From Akkermansiaceae bacterium (lineage in GTDB: Bacteria > Verrucomicrobiota > Verrucomicrobiia > Verrucomicrobiales > Akkermansiaceae), in contig JAHCBC010000002.1 of NCBI GenBank assembly GCA_019634595.1, positions 558,001-622,000 of the forward strand: a DNA stretch of 64,000 nucleotides, written 5' to 3'. A program made the translations under genes and the position numbers. The notes below the pieces were generated by a model that did not search any database, was not told the origin of the DNA, and was given only the letters and a program-made list of their open reading frames with translations. Shown in pieces: positions 24,223 to 33,667 of the stretch; the stretch's first letter is position 1; each line of letters starts with the position of its first letter.

Positions 24223-26460
24223 TTACGGGCGGATGATCTTCACCCGGTAGAAGCGCTTGGTGCCGGAGGCATCGGAGTCCGTGAAGGTCCGCTGGGTGCC
24301 GATGGCGGTCGTGGAGCCGACGGCGGGTGCCCAGTCGCCATTGAGGGAGGTGCTGGACCACACCTCATACGTCCGGTTGTTCAGGCACGGACCGAAGATG
24401 GCCTTGGGATAGGTGCCGGATTTGTCCACGCGGCAGGTGAAGGTGGAGGTGCGGTCGGTGGGGTTCATGCCGGCCACGAACTCGAAGAAGTTCGTCAGCC
24501 CGTCTCCGTCCGGGTCCTTGTCATCGGCGGCGTCACCGGTGTTGGCCGTCGTGTTGAAATGGGTCAGGCGGAAATATTCGAGCGCGGTGATCGCGGTGCC
24601 CGTGACGTTGAACTTGAAGGCGGGCAGAAACGGATCGTTCGTGTTGACGGTGACGACGGCGGACTTTGCCCCCGGGCTCGTCGGGTTGAAACGGATTTCC
24701 ATCACTGCCGATCCACCCGCGGCGATGGGAGCGGCCGGGGGGATCAGGACGCTGAATTCGGACGCATTGGCGCCGGAGATTTCGACATCGACCGGAGTCA
24801 TTTCCCCCTGGCCAATGTTCTGCAGGGTGAAGGCGGCATCCATCGGGGAACCGACGCCGGTCGTGGGGAAGGAGGTCGTGCTGTTGTGGATGATGGCCGA
24901 AGGTGGGTCGTCCCGCATCAGGCTGAGCTCCGGCATCATGTAGCCGATGGTGGAGGAGACGATGCTGGTGGATGCGTTGGCTTGACCAACCGCGATTCTA
25001 GCAGAGGCCCGTATCAGGGAGCCGGGAGGAATTGCCGCAGCCTTTGTCCAGTTTGCAGTGGCAGCTTCACGAGTCGCCATTCCGTCCGTATCCACGGGTT
25101 CCCATTTAAAGTCCGTATGCACAGATTGTTGTTCGAAGAGAACATTCTGGGTTTCGGGAGCGCTGCCACCGCGCACCCAGCGAATGATGCCATCCTCATA
25201 GGTGAGATTCTGAGTGGCGGAATAGTTGGTGAGCCGGGCAGCTCCTCGGCGGTTGGATCCATTGAAGGTGACGAACTCGCCGTGGAGCAGGATTTTTCCG
25301 TCAGCTTGCAATGAAATACCATAGACCCGCGGCGTACCATTGTGTACGGAATCAATCTTGGCATCAAAGGTTTCATCGAATGAGCCATCCGGGTAAAGTC
25401 GGGCAATTCCCCTACGAACCGCTGTAATCCAAAGCCCTCCTTGTTTCACTGGAGTTCGGATGTTAGTGAAATCCCCCGCGATAAGGATCCTTCCGTCGGC
25501 TTGGATTGCGATGCTTCTCACCGCGCCGTCGACGAAGGCAGAGCCGGAACTGAATTGATGGCGTGCGATGAAGTCCTCGTCGGGCTCGCCATTTGGCATA
25601 AGACGGGTAAGCCCTGCGGTCGGATATGCCGGAGTATTGAAAGGACCAAATATTCCACCCACAAGGATTCTCCCGTCAGCCTGAACCGCTGAACAATAAA
25701 CTTGCTGGTTGACGCCATGGGTAAATGCCGGGGTGGTTACTCCTCCGTCGGGTGCAAGACGCTCCAGAAACCCGCTATTTACCCCTGACCCATTTAGGCC
25801 AACTAGTCCAAACGGTCCGTTGATAAGGAATTGACCTCCCTGAAGGAGAGTTGTGCTGTTAACGGAACCGCGCAGATAATATGGTTTGAAGGTAGAATCA
25901 TTTACGCCGGTTCTGCTGATGCGTAGCAATCCTGCGTCCGCTGACAGAAGATAGCCGTTGCGGTGGCTGGTGACGCTTATGACATTTGCGAGTCCGTTCC
26001 AAGGTGAACCAAGCGTGAAGCTTGTATCCAAGGAACCGTCCGAGAAGTACCTTGCCACCAGTCTGCGAGGGGTATCGTTCGCTGATGTAAACAGGCCGGC
26101 AAAGAGAACTGTTCCGTCCGGTTCCGCCGAGGCATTAAGTACCCGACCTGCCAAATTGGGAGCGAAGCCAGTTAAAGCACCCCCATTTGTGAATTTGGCA
26201 ACCCTTGACCGGGTCGAAAATGTTGGCTCCGTTGAGGATTTGATCTGAGTGAAAGTTCCGGTGGCAATAATATCCCCGTCTGAGGTAGTTACGAGGGACT
26301 CAATGATTTGCGGGTTCCCTGGAGTATCAGGAGTGACGGGGCTAAATGAGCTGTCCAAATTTCCATCCACAGTCACCTCTTGGGCTACGGCAGGGTGGAT
26401 GGCCGCCGAGATCGCGATCATCGTGAGCAATCTGCTGGCTCTTGGAAGGCGGGTTTTCAT
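24223..26460 (-). CDS. Secreted delta-60 repeat protein with choice-of-anchor-D-like domain
   Basis: The start MKTRLPRASRLLTMIAISAA is a signal peptide (745 aa). Residues about 25-470 contain repeated units of the delta-60 type (DGSLDTSF, QADGRILVGG, LQADGKILLHGEF), predicted to form a beta-propeller-like structure. About 560-660 is an Ig-like HYDIN/ASPM-type module (FSVLIPPAAPIAAGGSAVMEIRFNP in part, VVTVNTNDPF). The tail carries a DKDPDGDGLTNFFEF calcium-loop motif and a C-terminal domain common in verrucomicrobial exported proteins. The base composition of the repeat region looks more AT-rich than its neighbours. It is probably a surface protein of unknown partner. Confidence 0.83.
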   Translation of the reverse strand: MKTRLPRASRLLTMIAISAAIHPAVAQEVTVDGNLDSSFSPVTPDTPGNPQIIESLVTTSDGDIIATGTFTQIKSSTEPTFSTRSRVAKFTNGGALTGFAPNLAGRVLNASAEPDGTVLFAGLFTSANDTPRRLVARYFSDGSLDTSFTLGSPWNGLANVISVTSHRNGYLLSADAGLLRISRTGVNDSTFKPYYLRGSVNSTTLLQGGQFLINGPFGLVGLNGSGVNSGFLERLAPDGGVTTPAFTHGVNQQVYCSAVQADGRILVGGIFGPFNTPAYPTAGLTRLMPNGEPDEDFIARHQFSSGSAFVDGAVRSIAIQADGRILIAGDFTNIRTPVKQGGLWITAVRRGIARLYPDGSFDETFDAKIDSVHNGTPRVYGISLQADGKILLHGEFVTFNGSNRRGAARLTNYSATQNLTYEDGIIRWVRGGSAPETQNVLFEQQSVHTDFKWEPVDTDGMATREAATANWTKAAAIPPGSLIRASARIAVGQANASTSIVSSTIGYMMPELSLMRDDPPSAIIHNSTTSFPTTGVGSPMDAAFTLQNIGQGEMTPVDVEISGANASEFSVLIPPAAPIAAGGSAVMEIRFNPTSPGAKSAVVTVNTNDPFLPAFKFNVTGTAITALEYFRLTHFNTTANTGDAADDKDPDGDGLTNFFEFVAGMNPTDRTSTFTCRVDKSGTYPKAIFGPCLNNRTYEVWSSTSLNGDWAPAVGSTTAIGTQRTFTDSDASGTKRFYRVKIIRP

Positions 26461-26605
26461 AAAGTCATTGTATGGACATTTGAAGTCGTCCGGGCATGCA
26501 GCCTCCCGTTCTTCGGGGAGCCTGTCAAGGCGGGGAAATGGGCGGATTTGCCCCGGTCCCCGCGCTGCCCCTCGACGCGGAGTCTGCGGGAAGATACCAT
26601 CAGAC

Positions 26606-27118
26606 ATGGAAAAGTCCGCTCCTTCCGGTCCGCCGCATCATTTCCGGTTCCACCGGTCGCTGTCCAATCTCGCACCGGTCTTCGGGGACGACTGGTTCTC
26701 GCTGAAGGCGGAGGGGTTCGCCCGCTTCTTCGGCACGCCGAAGTTCCTGATCGGCCAGACGACCTTTGTCGCTACCTGGATCATCCTCAACCTGACGGGC
26801 GTGGTCCGGTTTGATATCTATCCGTTCATCCTGCTGAATCTGGCGTTCAGCCTGCAGGCGGCGTATGCGGCGCCCCTCATCCTGCTGGCACAGACGCGGC
26901 AGGCGGACCGGGACAAGGCGCATGCGGACGCGGATGCCCGCCACCGGGAGGATCTGGCGCTGGCCACCCAGCAGCGGCAGGAGCAGGTGGCGGAGCTGTC
27001 CACGCAGATGCTGGAACTCCTGAAGCGGAACACGGAGCTGACGGCGATGACGAAGGCGATGAGCGAACGGATCGAGATCCTGACCGTCGAGATGCACGGC
27101 CGCATTTCGGGGAAATGA
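26606..27118 (+). CDS. DUF1003 membrane protein
   Basis: Starting at MEKSAPSGPPHHFRFHRSL, the 170-aa protein has two hydrophobic helices (about 51-68, GQTTFVATWIILNLTG, and about 75-92, PFILLNLAFSLQAAYAAPLI). They are linked by FDIYP, the conserved pattern of the DUF1003 family. After the helices comes a charged coiled-coil-like tail (about 98-165). Family function is unknown; it resides in the inner membrane. The upstream region 26461-26605 is shared with the divergent delta-60 gene. Confidence 0.88.
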   Translation: MEKSAPSGPPHHFRFHRSLSNLAPVFGDDWFSLKAEGFARFFGTPKFLIGQTTFVATWIILNLTGVVRFDIYPFILLNLAFSLQAAYAAPLILLAQTRQADRDKAHADADARHREDLALATQQRQEQVAELSTQMLELLKRNTELTAMTKAMSERIEILTVEMHGRISGK

Positions 27119-27135
27119 CGGTATGGGGCCGCCGG

Positions 27136-28059
27136 TCAGCCCTTGAGGCTGGCCTCCAGCCAGGCGAGCACCTGCTTCCGGTAGGCGCCGTTGTCGCGGA
27201 CGAGGGAGCCGCCGTGGGTGCCCTCCTCCACGGTGAACATGGTCTTCGGCTCATGGGCGTTCTCGAAGAGCGAGAGGCCCTGCTTGTAGGGCACCACCTC
27301 ATCCTTGGTGCCATGGACGACGAGGAAAGGGACGGTGGGCAGCTTCGGGACGAAACCCAGCGGTGACAGCTCGTCGGTCACCAGGTCCTCCCCGAGCTGG
27401 CCGCCCACCACACGGGCCATCGCCCGGTAGGAGGCGAAGGTGCCGTCGATGATGATGGCGCACACGCCCGTGACGGGGCTTTCACCCAGCGCCGTGATGG
27501 ACTTCGCGCCGCCGAGGCTGTGGCCGAAGGAAATGAGCCGCGTCCGGTCAACGTCCTTGCGCTGGCCGACGTAGGTGAAGGCGGCTTTCACGTCATCGAT
27601 CATGCCGCGGCGGTCCACGGCCCCGGCGGATTTCCCGAAGCCACGGTAGTCGTACATCAGCACGTTGTAGCCTCCCTCCACCAGCCACATGGTGAAGCCC
27701 AGGTGGTGTCCGACGGACCCCGCGTTGCCATGGGAAAAAACGATGGTGCCCTTCGGCCGTTTCCCGCGGGCGGGCATGAACCAGCCGTGGAGGGCGGTGC
27801 CATCGGCGGAGTCAAAGCGGACGTCCTCGTATCTGAAGCCCCAAGTTTCCGGCGTGGCGGGTTCATCGTGTGTGGGCAGGTAGAACAGATGGTTGCCGCC
27901 CTTTTTCCCGAGGAGGGAGGTGGCCAGTTTCGAAAGCTGGCTGTCCGGCTTGTCGAGCGCCTTGCGGATCTCCTCCGCGGAGTCCAGCGGCTGGGGCGGA
28001 GCCTGGCCCTCCACCATGCCGGGGACCAGCAGGCCCGTAGCGAGAAGCCATCGTTTCAT
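27136..28059 (-). CDS. Exported alpha/beta hydrolase (BEM46/ABHD13-like)
   Basis: The 307-aa protein has a signal peptide (MKRWLLATGLLVPGMVEGQA). It shows a full hydrolase signature: oxyanion FSHGNAGSVG, MYDYRGFGKS, nucleophile elbow SFGHSLGG, VHGTKDEVVP (Asp) and EEGTHGGS (His). The order and the YRGFGKS block are typical of the ABHD13/BEM46 subgroup of serine hydrolases. The physiological ester is unknown. It is convergent with the DUF1003 gene, 17 nt apart, and downstream of the sulfatase gene on the same strand. Confidence 0.85.
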   Translation of the reverse strand: MKRWLLATGLLVPGMVEGQAPPQPLDSAEEIRKALDKPDSQLSKLATSLLGKKGGNHLFYLPTHDEPATPETWGFRYEDVRFDSADGTALHGWFMPARGKRPKGTIVFSHGNAGSVGHHLGFTMWLVEGGYNVLMYDYRGFGKSAGAVDRRGMIDDVKAAFTYVGQRKDVDRTRLISFGHSLGGAKSITALGESPVTGVCAIIIDGTFASYRAMARVVGGQLGEDLVTDELSPLGFVPKLPTVPFLVVHGTKDEVVPYKQGLSLFENAHEPKTMFTVEEGTHGGSLVRDNGAYRKQVLAWLEASLKG

Positions 28060-28104
28060 GATGGAAAATCGACACCCGGTTCCGCGATTTGTCGAGGAAA
28101 AGTC

Positions 28105-29508
28105 CTACTCGGCGCCAACCTGGGATTCATCCATCAGTTTCCGGAAGCGGGCGGCCAGTTCTTTCAGACGCCCCGGTTCCGAGGCGGCGAGGTCCGTCTT
28201 TTCGGAGGGATCCACGGCCAGATTGTAGAGTTCCTGCGCGTTGTTCTTTCCTCCGCGTTTCACATATTTCCAATCTCCCTGGCGCAGGGCGCCGTCCGGT
28301 TGGGATGCTCGCATGACCACTTCATTCCGGATGGGTTCCGCGGGTGTCTCGCCGAGCAGGAGCGGGGAGAGGTCCAGGCTGTCCGGAGCGGCTCCCGGCG
28401 GGATGTCCCCACCCGCGAGCGGCGCGAGGGTGGCGGGCAGGTCATTCAGCGCCAGCAGTGCGTCGGACACGGTCCCGGCCGGGATCCTGCCGGGCCATGA
28501 GACCATGAAGGGAGTGCGCACGCCCCCCTCGTAGATCACCCACTTGCCGCCGCGCAGGTGGGCGTTGGGGCGGTGGCCGTCGCCTGTGGTTTCGAACTGG
28601 GAACCGTTGTCAGAGGCGAAGATGACGAGCGTGTTCTCCCGCTGCCCGGTCTTTTTCAGTGCCGCCAGCAGCAGCCCGATGTGATGGTCAAGCTGGTGGA
28701 CGTAGTCGCCGTAGTCACCGGCCTTGGTTTTCCCGCGGAACTCGGCCCCGACGGCGAGGGGGATGTGCGGCACATACGGCGCGAAGTAGAGGAAGAACGG
28801 TTCCTTTTCCTTCGCCCTGCGTCCGATGAAGCCGATGGCTTGGCTGGTGGCCAGCGGCAACAGGTCCTCCAGGTTCAGTGCCGGCAGGTCCTTGAATCCG
28901 GCGATCTCCAGCGGCTTGTAGAGTTCATGCTGGATACGGGCGGAAACGTGCCTTCCGTCCACCATCAGCAGCTCGCTGGAGCAGATCATGCCGCGCCATT
29001 CATCGAAGCCCCGGTCCATCGGGCCTTCCGTGATGGGGCGCTTCAGGTCGATGTTGGTGCCCTTGCCCTTGAAGTCGCCGCGGCCTTCCGGCGGTTTCCC
29101 GTCCGTGGTTGGGTATTCCGCGCCGAGGTGCCATTTTCCGAATCCGCCGGTGGCATAGCCCGCTTTCTTCAGCATGCCTGGCAGGGAGAGCTGGCCTTCC
29201 GGGATCATCGGGCGGTCCCAGTTCCCCAGCACGCCGCGTTTTTTCCAACTGCGCCAGGGATAGGCTCCGGTCATCAGGGCATAGCGGCTGGGTGAACAAA
29301 CGGAGACCGGGCAGTAGGCGTTCGTGAACCGCATGCCGGAGGCGGCCAGCTTGTCGAGGTTCGGCGTGGGAATCCCGGACTCCAGCGCATAGCAGCCGGC
29401 ATCCCCCCAGCCCAGGTCATCCGCCAGGACGATGACGATGTTCGGCCGCGGGGCATCCGCCGCCACCAGATGACCTGTCACGAAAAGCCAGAGCGGCAAC
29501 CATTTCAT
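28105..29508 (-). CDS. Type I sulfatase (formylglycine, Cys-type)
   Basis: Starting at MKWLPLWLFVTGHLVAADAP (467 aa, signal peptide), the protein has metal-binding VLADDLGWGD (Asp30, Asp31) and the maturation motif CSPSRYALMTG (Cys71-Ser-Pro-Ser-Arg75), in which the Cys becomes formylglycine. GKWHLG and the DNGSQFETTGDGHRPNAHLRG active-site region (read in part) follow. These are arylsulfatase-family enzymes that release sulfate from polysaccharides or small molecules, a typical verrucomicrobial expansion. The maturation enzyme is not in the window. Periplasmic or surface location is expected. Confidence 0.93.
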   Translation of the reverse strand: MKWLPLWLFVTGHLVAADAPRPNIVIVLADDLGWGDAGCYALESGIPTPNLDKLAASGMRFTNAYCPVSVCSPSRYALMTGAYPWRSWKKRGVLGNWDRPMIPEGQLSLPGMLKKAGYATGGFGKWHLGAEYPTTDGKPPEGRGDFKGKGTNIDLKRPITEGPMDRGFDEWRGMICSSELLMVDGRHVSARIQHELYKPLEIAGFKDLPALNLEDLLPLATSQAIGFIGRRAKEKEPFFLYFAPYVPHIPLAVGAEFRGKTKAGDYGDYVHQLDHHIGLLLAALKKTGQRENTLVIFASDNGSQFETTGDGHRPNAHLRGGKWVIYEGGVRTPFMVSWPGRIPAGTVSDALLALNDLPATLAPLAGGDIPPGAAPDSLDLSPLLLGETPAEPIRNEVVMRASQPDGALRQGDWKYVKRGGKNNAQELYNLAVDPSEKTDLAASEPGRLKELAARFRKLMDESQVGAE

Positions 29509-29548
29509 GATCCGGGAGGATGGCAGGCAGGCTGGGAAACGGAACACG

Positions 29549-29578
29549 AAAAAGCCGGACGGTCGCCCGCCCGGCTTT
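29549..29578 (-). terminator. Rho-independent terminator downstream of the outer-membrane protein gene
   Basis: Read on the minus strand, AAAGCCGGGCGG and CCGTCCGGCTTTTT arms form a GC-rich stem with a T-run. It lies between the stop of the 29618-30277 gene and the sulfatase start. Confidence 0.8.
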
Positions 29579-29617
29579 CCCACAAATCAATGGATGCGCT
29601 GCTCCAGTGAAAATTCC

Positions 29618-30277
29618 TCAGAAGCTGAAGCGGAGGCCGGCGGAATAGAGGACCTGGTCCTTCACGATGTTGTCGTTCGAGCTGTCCAGTTCATAGGTGA
29701 TGCCACCGAACGGCTGCACGTAGTCGAACGCTGTGACGAACACGTTGATGCCCACGGTGGCCACGTCCACCGCCCCGAGGACATCGTCGCTATCGACGCC
29801 GATGCTGTAGCCGAAGTGCGGGTTCAGCTCGACCCATGAGAAAGGAGCCCAGCGGAGGCCGATGTGGAGATCGACGTTGCCGAGGTTCTGGTCACCCAGA
29901 ATGCCGAAGTCGAGGTCCGTGTACTTGTAGCCGATGCCGTAGTAGACATCGAGGGTGTCGGCCAGCGGGAGTGCGCCGCCGAAGCCTGCTTCGGCGCGCC
30001 ACACGTCGACGTCGAAGTTGCCTCCGCCGATGAAGTTGGTGCGGATCTCCCCGTTTTCATAACGGACATAGCCGAAGAAGTTGTCGGTGAATTCGAAACG
30101 GCCGCTCACATAGAAGCCTTCGGTATCGAGGTCATCATCGAGGGCGAGAAGGGTTGCGAAGTCCCTGGGGAGGTCCGCTTTGCCGTTGAGGTAGCCGATG
30201 TCGATGTTCGTGTAGTTGAACTCGGTGGCCATCGCGGAGGCAGTCATCAGGGAGGCGAGCAACAATACTTTCTTCAT
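29618..30277 (-). CDS. Outer-membrane beta-barrel protein
   Basis: The 219-aa protein starts with a signal peptide (MKKVLLLASLMTASAMA) and then alternates short amphipathic strands rich in Tyr, Phe and Gly (FYVSGRFEFTDNFFGYVRYE, LDVYYGIGYKYTDLDFGI). It ends in a terminal aromatic (LRFSF), the signal for outer-membrane insertion. It is a small barrel of the OmpA/OmpW-like size class with no recognisable ligand site. The AT-rich upstream stretch (30350-30430) probably contains the promoter. Confidence 0.8.
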   Translation of the reverse strand: MKKVLLLASLMTASAMATEFNYTNIDIGYLNGKADLPRDFATLLALDDDLDTEGFYVSGRFEFTDNFFGYVRYENGEIRTNFIGGGNFDVDVWRAEAGFGGALPLADTLDVYYGIGYKYTDLDFGILGDQNLGNVDLHIGLRWAPFSWVELNPHFGYSIGVDSDDVLGAVDVATVGINVFVTAFDYVQPFGGITYELDSSNDNIVKDQVLYSAGLRFSF

Positions 30278-30399
30278 GTATGGCAGGGGCTTTGGATATG
30301 GGTTGGATTTCCCGCACAACCGGCGGCGGGGGATAGGAAGACTACCTGCCATCTAACAGATTTGTCGATTATCTATTCGATCATAAAATACTCATTTTA

Positions 30400-30411
30400 C
30401 GTCAGTTGACG
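30400..30411. promoter_or_regulatory. 12-bp palindrome upstream of the outer-membrane protein gene
   Basis: CGTCA-GT-TGACG is a perfect inverted repeat in the AT-rich interval ahead of the 29618-30277 gene. It could be an operator; no regulator is encoded nearby. Confidence 0.35.
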
Positions 30412-30474
30412 CACTAGTGACTAAAAATTTCAGGAGGGCGCGGTGGAAGTTTTTGGAATTCCTCCGAAGAAGGT

Positions 30475-31548
30475 TCAACGCCCCGCCTTGCGGACCTTCC
30501 CATCCTTGCCGACGATGGTGAACGATCCTCCGGTGCGTTTGGCGAGGTCGGCCATGGGTTCTTCGGCTCCGGGTTCCATCATGGCGACGGTGTTGATGGT
30601 CACCTTCCGCGCCTTTGCCTTGGCGGCGATGCCTCGGGTGAGGCGCATCATGTCACGCTGTTCCATCACTCCGTCGGTCATGAAGAACACGACGTCAGGC
30701 GGTGGGTTCATGGCGATGGCCATTTCCAGCGGTCCTTCCCAGTCGGTGCCGCCGATGGTCTTCACGTCATCCACCAGGGACAGCGTGCGCTTCACTTCGG
30801 AGGGCTTCGCGTCCAGCCAGGGGACTTCCATGGTAGGGCCGCGGTGGGTCCATTCCCACAGGCTTTTGGAATCCCACTGGTAGGTCTTGCCGCGGGATTT
30901 CACGATCCCTCCATTCACCTCGTCACCGGGCAGCCAGACCGGGCCGGAGAAGCAGATGACGGAGTAGCGGGCGGTGGTGGGGAGTGCCTTGAGGGCTTTT
31001 GTGAGTTCGGAACGCATCAGCGCATCCTTTTCACCGGCCATGGTGACCGAGAAGTCGAGCACGTAGGCGATGCGGCCGGCGGGACGCATGTCGGCGATGG
31101 TGAAGATCCCCGGGCCGACACCATCACCGGCGACCTGCATTCCGCCTGTGCCGCCGAGATTGTCGGAAAGGTTTCTTCCGGGTTGGAACCCTCCACCGGA
31201 TGCGGAACTGATGGAGCCGAGCGCGCTCAGTCCGGCCATGGTCTCCGGTTCCGGCAACGTGAAAGAGGACACCGTCCCCATCGCGGAGACGCGTGAAAGA
31301 TCCGGGCGGGAGAGTGCCTCACGCTGCTTGCGGGAGGCCGTCTTTTCCCCCGCTGGCGGGCCTCCTTGATTCCCGAAGCGGATATCGGCCCTCGTCTCCT
31401 CCTCGGGGATCACCTGGAGGATCCAGACCACGCCGACCGCGAGCAGGGCACCATGGACGGCGATGGAGGTGATGAGCGATCCGCCGCCGATTTTCGAGCG
31501 GAAGGATTCGCGTGCGGGTTCAGTGTGGAGGTCGTTTTCCTGTTTCAT
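30475..31548 (-). CDS. Membrane-anchored von Willebrand factor A domain protein
   Basis: The 357-aa protein has a single N-terminal membrane helix (about 24-45, LITSIAVHGALLAVGVVWIL), a Gly/Ser-rich linker and a C-terminal VWA domain. The domain opens with IAYVLDFSVTMAGEK (MIDAS DxSxT variant) and has FFMTDGVMEQRD later. The layout resembles verrucomicrobial VWA proteins found with ExbB/ExbD-type transport genes, none of which is visible here. It probably binds a protein partner in the periplasm. It is divergent from the PEP-CTERM gene. Confidence 0.83.
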   Translation of the reverse strand: MKQENDLHTEPARESFRSKIGGGSLITSIAVHGALLAVGVVWILQVIPEEETRADIRFGNQGGPPAGEKTASRKQREALSRPDLSRVSAMGTVSSFTLPEPETMAGLSALGSISSASGGGFQPGRNLSDNLGGTGGMQVAGDGVGPGIFTIADMRPAGRIAYVLDFSVTMAGEKDALMRSELTKALKALPTTARYSVICFSGPVWLPGDEVNGGIVKSRGKTYQWDSKSLWEWTHRGPTMEVPWLDAKPSEVKRTLSLVDDVKTIGGTDWEGPLEMAIAMNPPPDVVFFMTDGVMEQRDMMRLTRGIAAKAKARKVTINTVAMMEPGAEEPMADLAKRTGGSFTIVGKDGKVRKAGR

Positions 31549-31755
31549 GGAATTTGGGTTTCAGGGGAGAAACGACCACAGGCGGATTATCTTAGGATCA
31601 TGACGCTTCCCAGCCCCCTGAGGAAATCCGTGAGAGTTTGGGATGGCCTGGAAGGTCAGTTTTGGGAAAATCGTGTCCAATTTTCGGTGCTGCCGTCCTT
31701 TATCCCGTGCATCCGCCGCGAAAAAGTGGTTGAAGCATCAAAACCCCTCCTCCCG

Positions 31756-32478
31756 ATGATCCGAAAAATCCCTCTGTCCCTCCCGGTGCCGGCCGCCTTG
31801 GTTCTCGCCGTCTCATCCGCTTCCGCGACGATCGTCTTTCCCTTCGATAACACGGCCGCCACCTACCGGCCCGCCAATTTCATCGGCTGGAATTCCTACC
31901 ATCTGAATGGAACGACGGTCACGGATCTCACCGCCACCGCGCCGGACGGGAGCACGGGTGGCGCCAATCAGATCGGAATCGGCAGCGCGAACGGAGTGGG
32001 CGGCACCCTCAGCTACCTCTTCTCGATCAGCGATGGTGCCAACCAGCGGTTCGCCGCGGTGGAATCCGTCTCATCGCCCGCCACCACCAGCGTGACCTGG
32101 CAGATGGGGAACAGCACCAACTCCACCACGGTGCGCCTCGTCGTCCAGACCGCCGGAAGCTGGTATGCCACCCAGACAGGCTACTCGACCGCCGCCACCA
32201 CATTGGCCCAGTTCCAAGGCACCGGAGGTTCCGCGACATTGGTGAGCGTGGATTTCAGCACCGCCACCTGGTTTTCCTATGATCTCACCACGATGGTAGT
32301 GGGATCGACCGGGGTGGCCCTGCCTTCCAACGATCTCGCCGGCGTCGGGTTCCACATCTTCAACTCGGCGGACAACGCCGTCACCCGCCTCGACAATCTC
32401 ACGCTCGTTCCGGAGCCATCCGCGGCCCTGCTTGGAACCCTCGCCGGATTTGGTTTTGCAATCCGGCGGAGGCGCTGA
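31756..32478 (+). CDS. PEP-CTERM sorting-domain protein
   Basis: Starting at MIRKIPLSLPVPAALVLAVS, the 240-aa protein has a signal peptide and a Thr/Ser/Gly-rich beta domain. It ends with a canonical PEP-CTERM tripartite signal at about 218-240: VPEPS, a hydrophobic helix (AALLGTLAGFGFAI) and RRRR. Such proteins are processed by exosortase and exported to the surface or biofilm matrix. The exosortase itself is not in this window. Function of the mature domain is unknown. Confidence 0.92.
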   Translation: MIRKIPLSLPVPAALVLAVSSASATIVFPFDNTAATYRPANFIGWNSYHLNGTTVTDLTATAPDGSTGGANQIGIGSANGVGGTLSYLFSISDGANQRFAAVESVSSPATTSVTWQMGNSTNSTTVRLVVQTAGSWYATQTGYSTAATTLAQFQGTGGSATLVSVDFSTATWFSYDLTTMVVGSTGVALPSNDLAGVGFHIFNSADNAVTRLDNLTLVPEPSAALLGTLAGFGFAIRRRR

Positions 32479-32526
32479 CTACCGCGGGGAAGTTGACTTC
32501 CACGGTGGCGGGGGATTGATGAAGGC

Positions 32527-33636
32527 ATGCTGGAAAGCCTGCACATCCGTGGCTACCGCTCGCTGCGGGATTTCCGCCTGCGGCTGGGTGGGGTGACGCT
32601 CGTCACCGGACGGAATGGGGTCGGGAAATCCAACCTTTACCGTGCGCTGTCCATGATCCAGCGGATGGCGGACGGCAGGTTCGCGGAGACCATCGGGGCG
32701 GAGGGTGGCATGCCCGCCATCCTGTGGGCGGGGGACCTGAGGAAGGATGAACCGCGGCGGGTGATGTGGAACCTGAAGCACAGTGACTTTGAGTTTGGCA
32801 TCGAGTGCGGGCTGATCCCGGCGACTCCGGGAGATCCGTCCAAGTTCAAGACAGACCCTGACATCAAGATCGAGACGCTGCATTTCACGGCGAAAAGCCG
32901 GTTGATGGCGAAGCGGAAAGGACCGGCCATCGAGCTGCGCAATCCGGCGGGAAAGATGGAGCAGTCACCACTGCCATTCCATGCGCCGGAGTCGATGTTG
33001 TCGGAGGTACGGGATGCCATCAGCTACCCGGCCTTGGCGGCGGCGCGGGAGACCTTTCTGGAGTGGCGGTTCTACCATCAGTTCCGCTCGGATGCGGATT
33101 CGCCCATGCGGAGGCCTCAGGTGGGCTTCTGGTCGCCGGTGCTGTCCCATGACGGGGTGAACCTGGCGGCCACGCTCCAGAGCATCCGCGAGTCGGGAAA
33201 GGGAGGGCGGCTGGATGAAATCATCGGCTCCGCGTTTCCGGATGCGGAATGGAGTGCCGTGGACGGGCAGGGGAAATTCCAGCTCCATCTTGGCCAACCG
33301 CATGTGAAGCGCAGCTTCGATGCCAGTGAGCTGTCCGATGGCACGCTGCGCTTTTTCTGCCTCTGCGCCGCGCTGCTGACGGAGAAGTTACCACCTTTCC
33401 TGGTGCTCAACGAGCCGGAGACCAGCCTGCATGCGGATCTGCTGGAACCGCTGGCGGATCTCATCGCCGGAGTGCCGGAAACCACGCAACTGCTCATCGT
33501 CACCCACTCGGCGGCACTGGCGGATCTCATCGCGGAGAAGCGGGAAGCGCGCAGGGTGGAGCTGGTCAGCTACGAAGGTGAGACCCGTCCGGCGGATGAG
33601 GCGACGGGGCGCAGGGTATGGACGTTTGGTAATTAA
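32527..33636 (+). CDS. AAA-type ATPase (RecF/SMC-like, AAA_21)
   Basis: The 369-aa protein has Walker A GRNGVGKS (28-35), an ABC-like signature SELSDGTLRF (about 270-279), Walker B PPFLVLNEPETSLH (about 290-303) and a sensor-like LLIVTHSAAL. The N-terminus LESLHIRGYRSLRDFRL is typical of stand-alone RecF-like ATPases. Such proteins occur alone or as part of OLD/retron/defence operons; here no nuclease or partner gene is adjacent, so no defence role is claimed. The gene ends inside a strong AT-rich hairpin. Confidence 0.87.
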   Translation: MLESLHIRGYRSLRDFRLRLGGVTLVTGRNGVGKSNLYRALSMIQRMADGRFAETIGAEGGMPAILWAGDLRKDEPRRVMWNLKHSDFEFGIECGLIPATPGDPSKFKTDPDIKIETLHFTAKSRLMAKRKGPAIELRNPAGKMEQSPLPFHAPESMLSEVRDAISYPALAAARETFLEWRFYHQFRSDADSPMRRPQVGFWSPVLSHDGVNLAATLQSIRESGKGGRLDEIIGSAFPDAEWSAVDGQGKFQLHLGQPHVKRSFDASELSDGTLRFFCLCAALLTEKLPPFLVLNEPETSLHADLLEPLADLIAGVPETTQLLIVTHSAALADLIAEKREARRVELVSYEGETRPADEATGRRVWTFGN

Positions 33637-33667
33637 ATTACTAAATTGCCTAATTTAATAATTTAAT
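33632..33667. repeat. AT-only hairpin spanning the stop of the AAA ATPase gene
   Basis: ATTAAATTACTAAATT (33632-33647) pairs with AATTTAATAATTTAAT (33652-33667) with a single mismatch and a GCCT loop. It includes the stop codon and differs sharply from the GC-rich surroundings. It may be an mRNA 3' structure or an insertion scar. Confidence 0.75.

Noticed and set aside
32527..33636. AAA ATPase as part of a defence system (OLD/retron/Gabija-like)
   Set aside because: No nuclease, reverse transcriptase, TOPRIM or helicase partner is adjacent; neighbours are a PEP-CTERM protein and a truncated gene.
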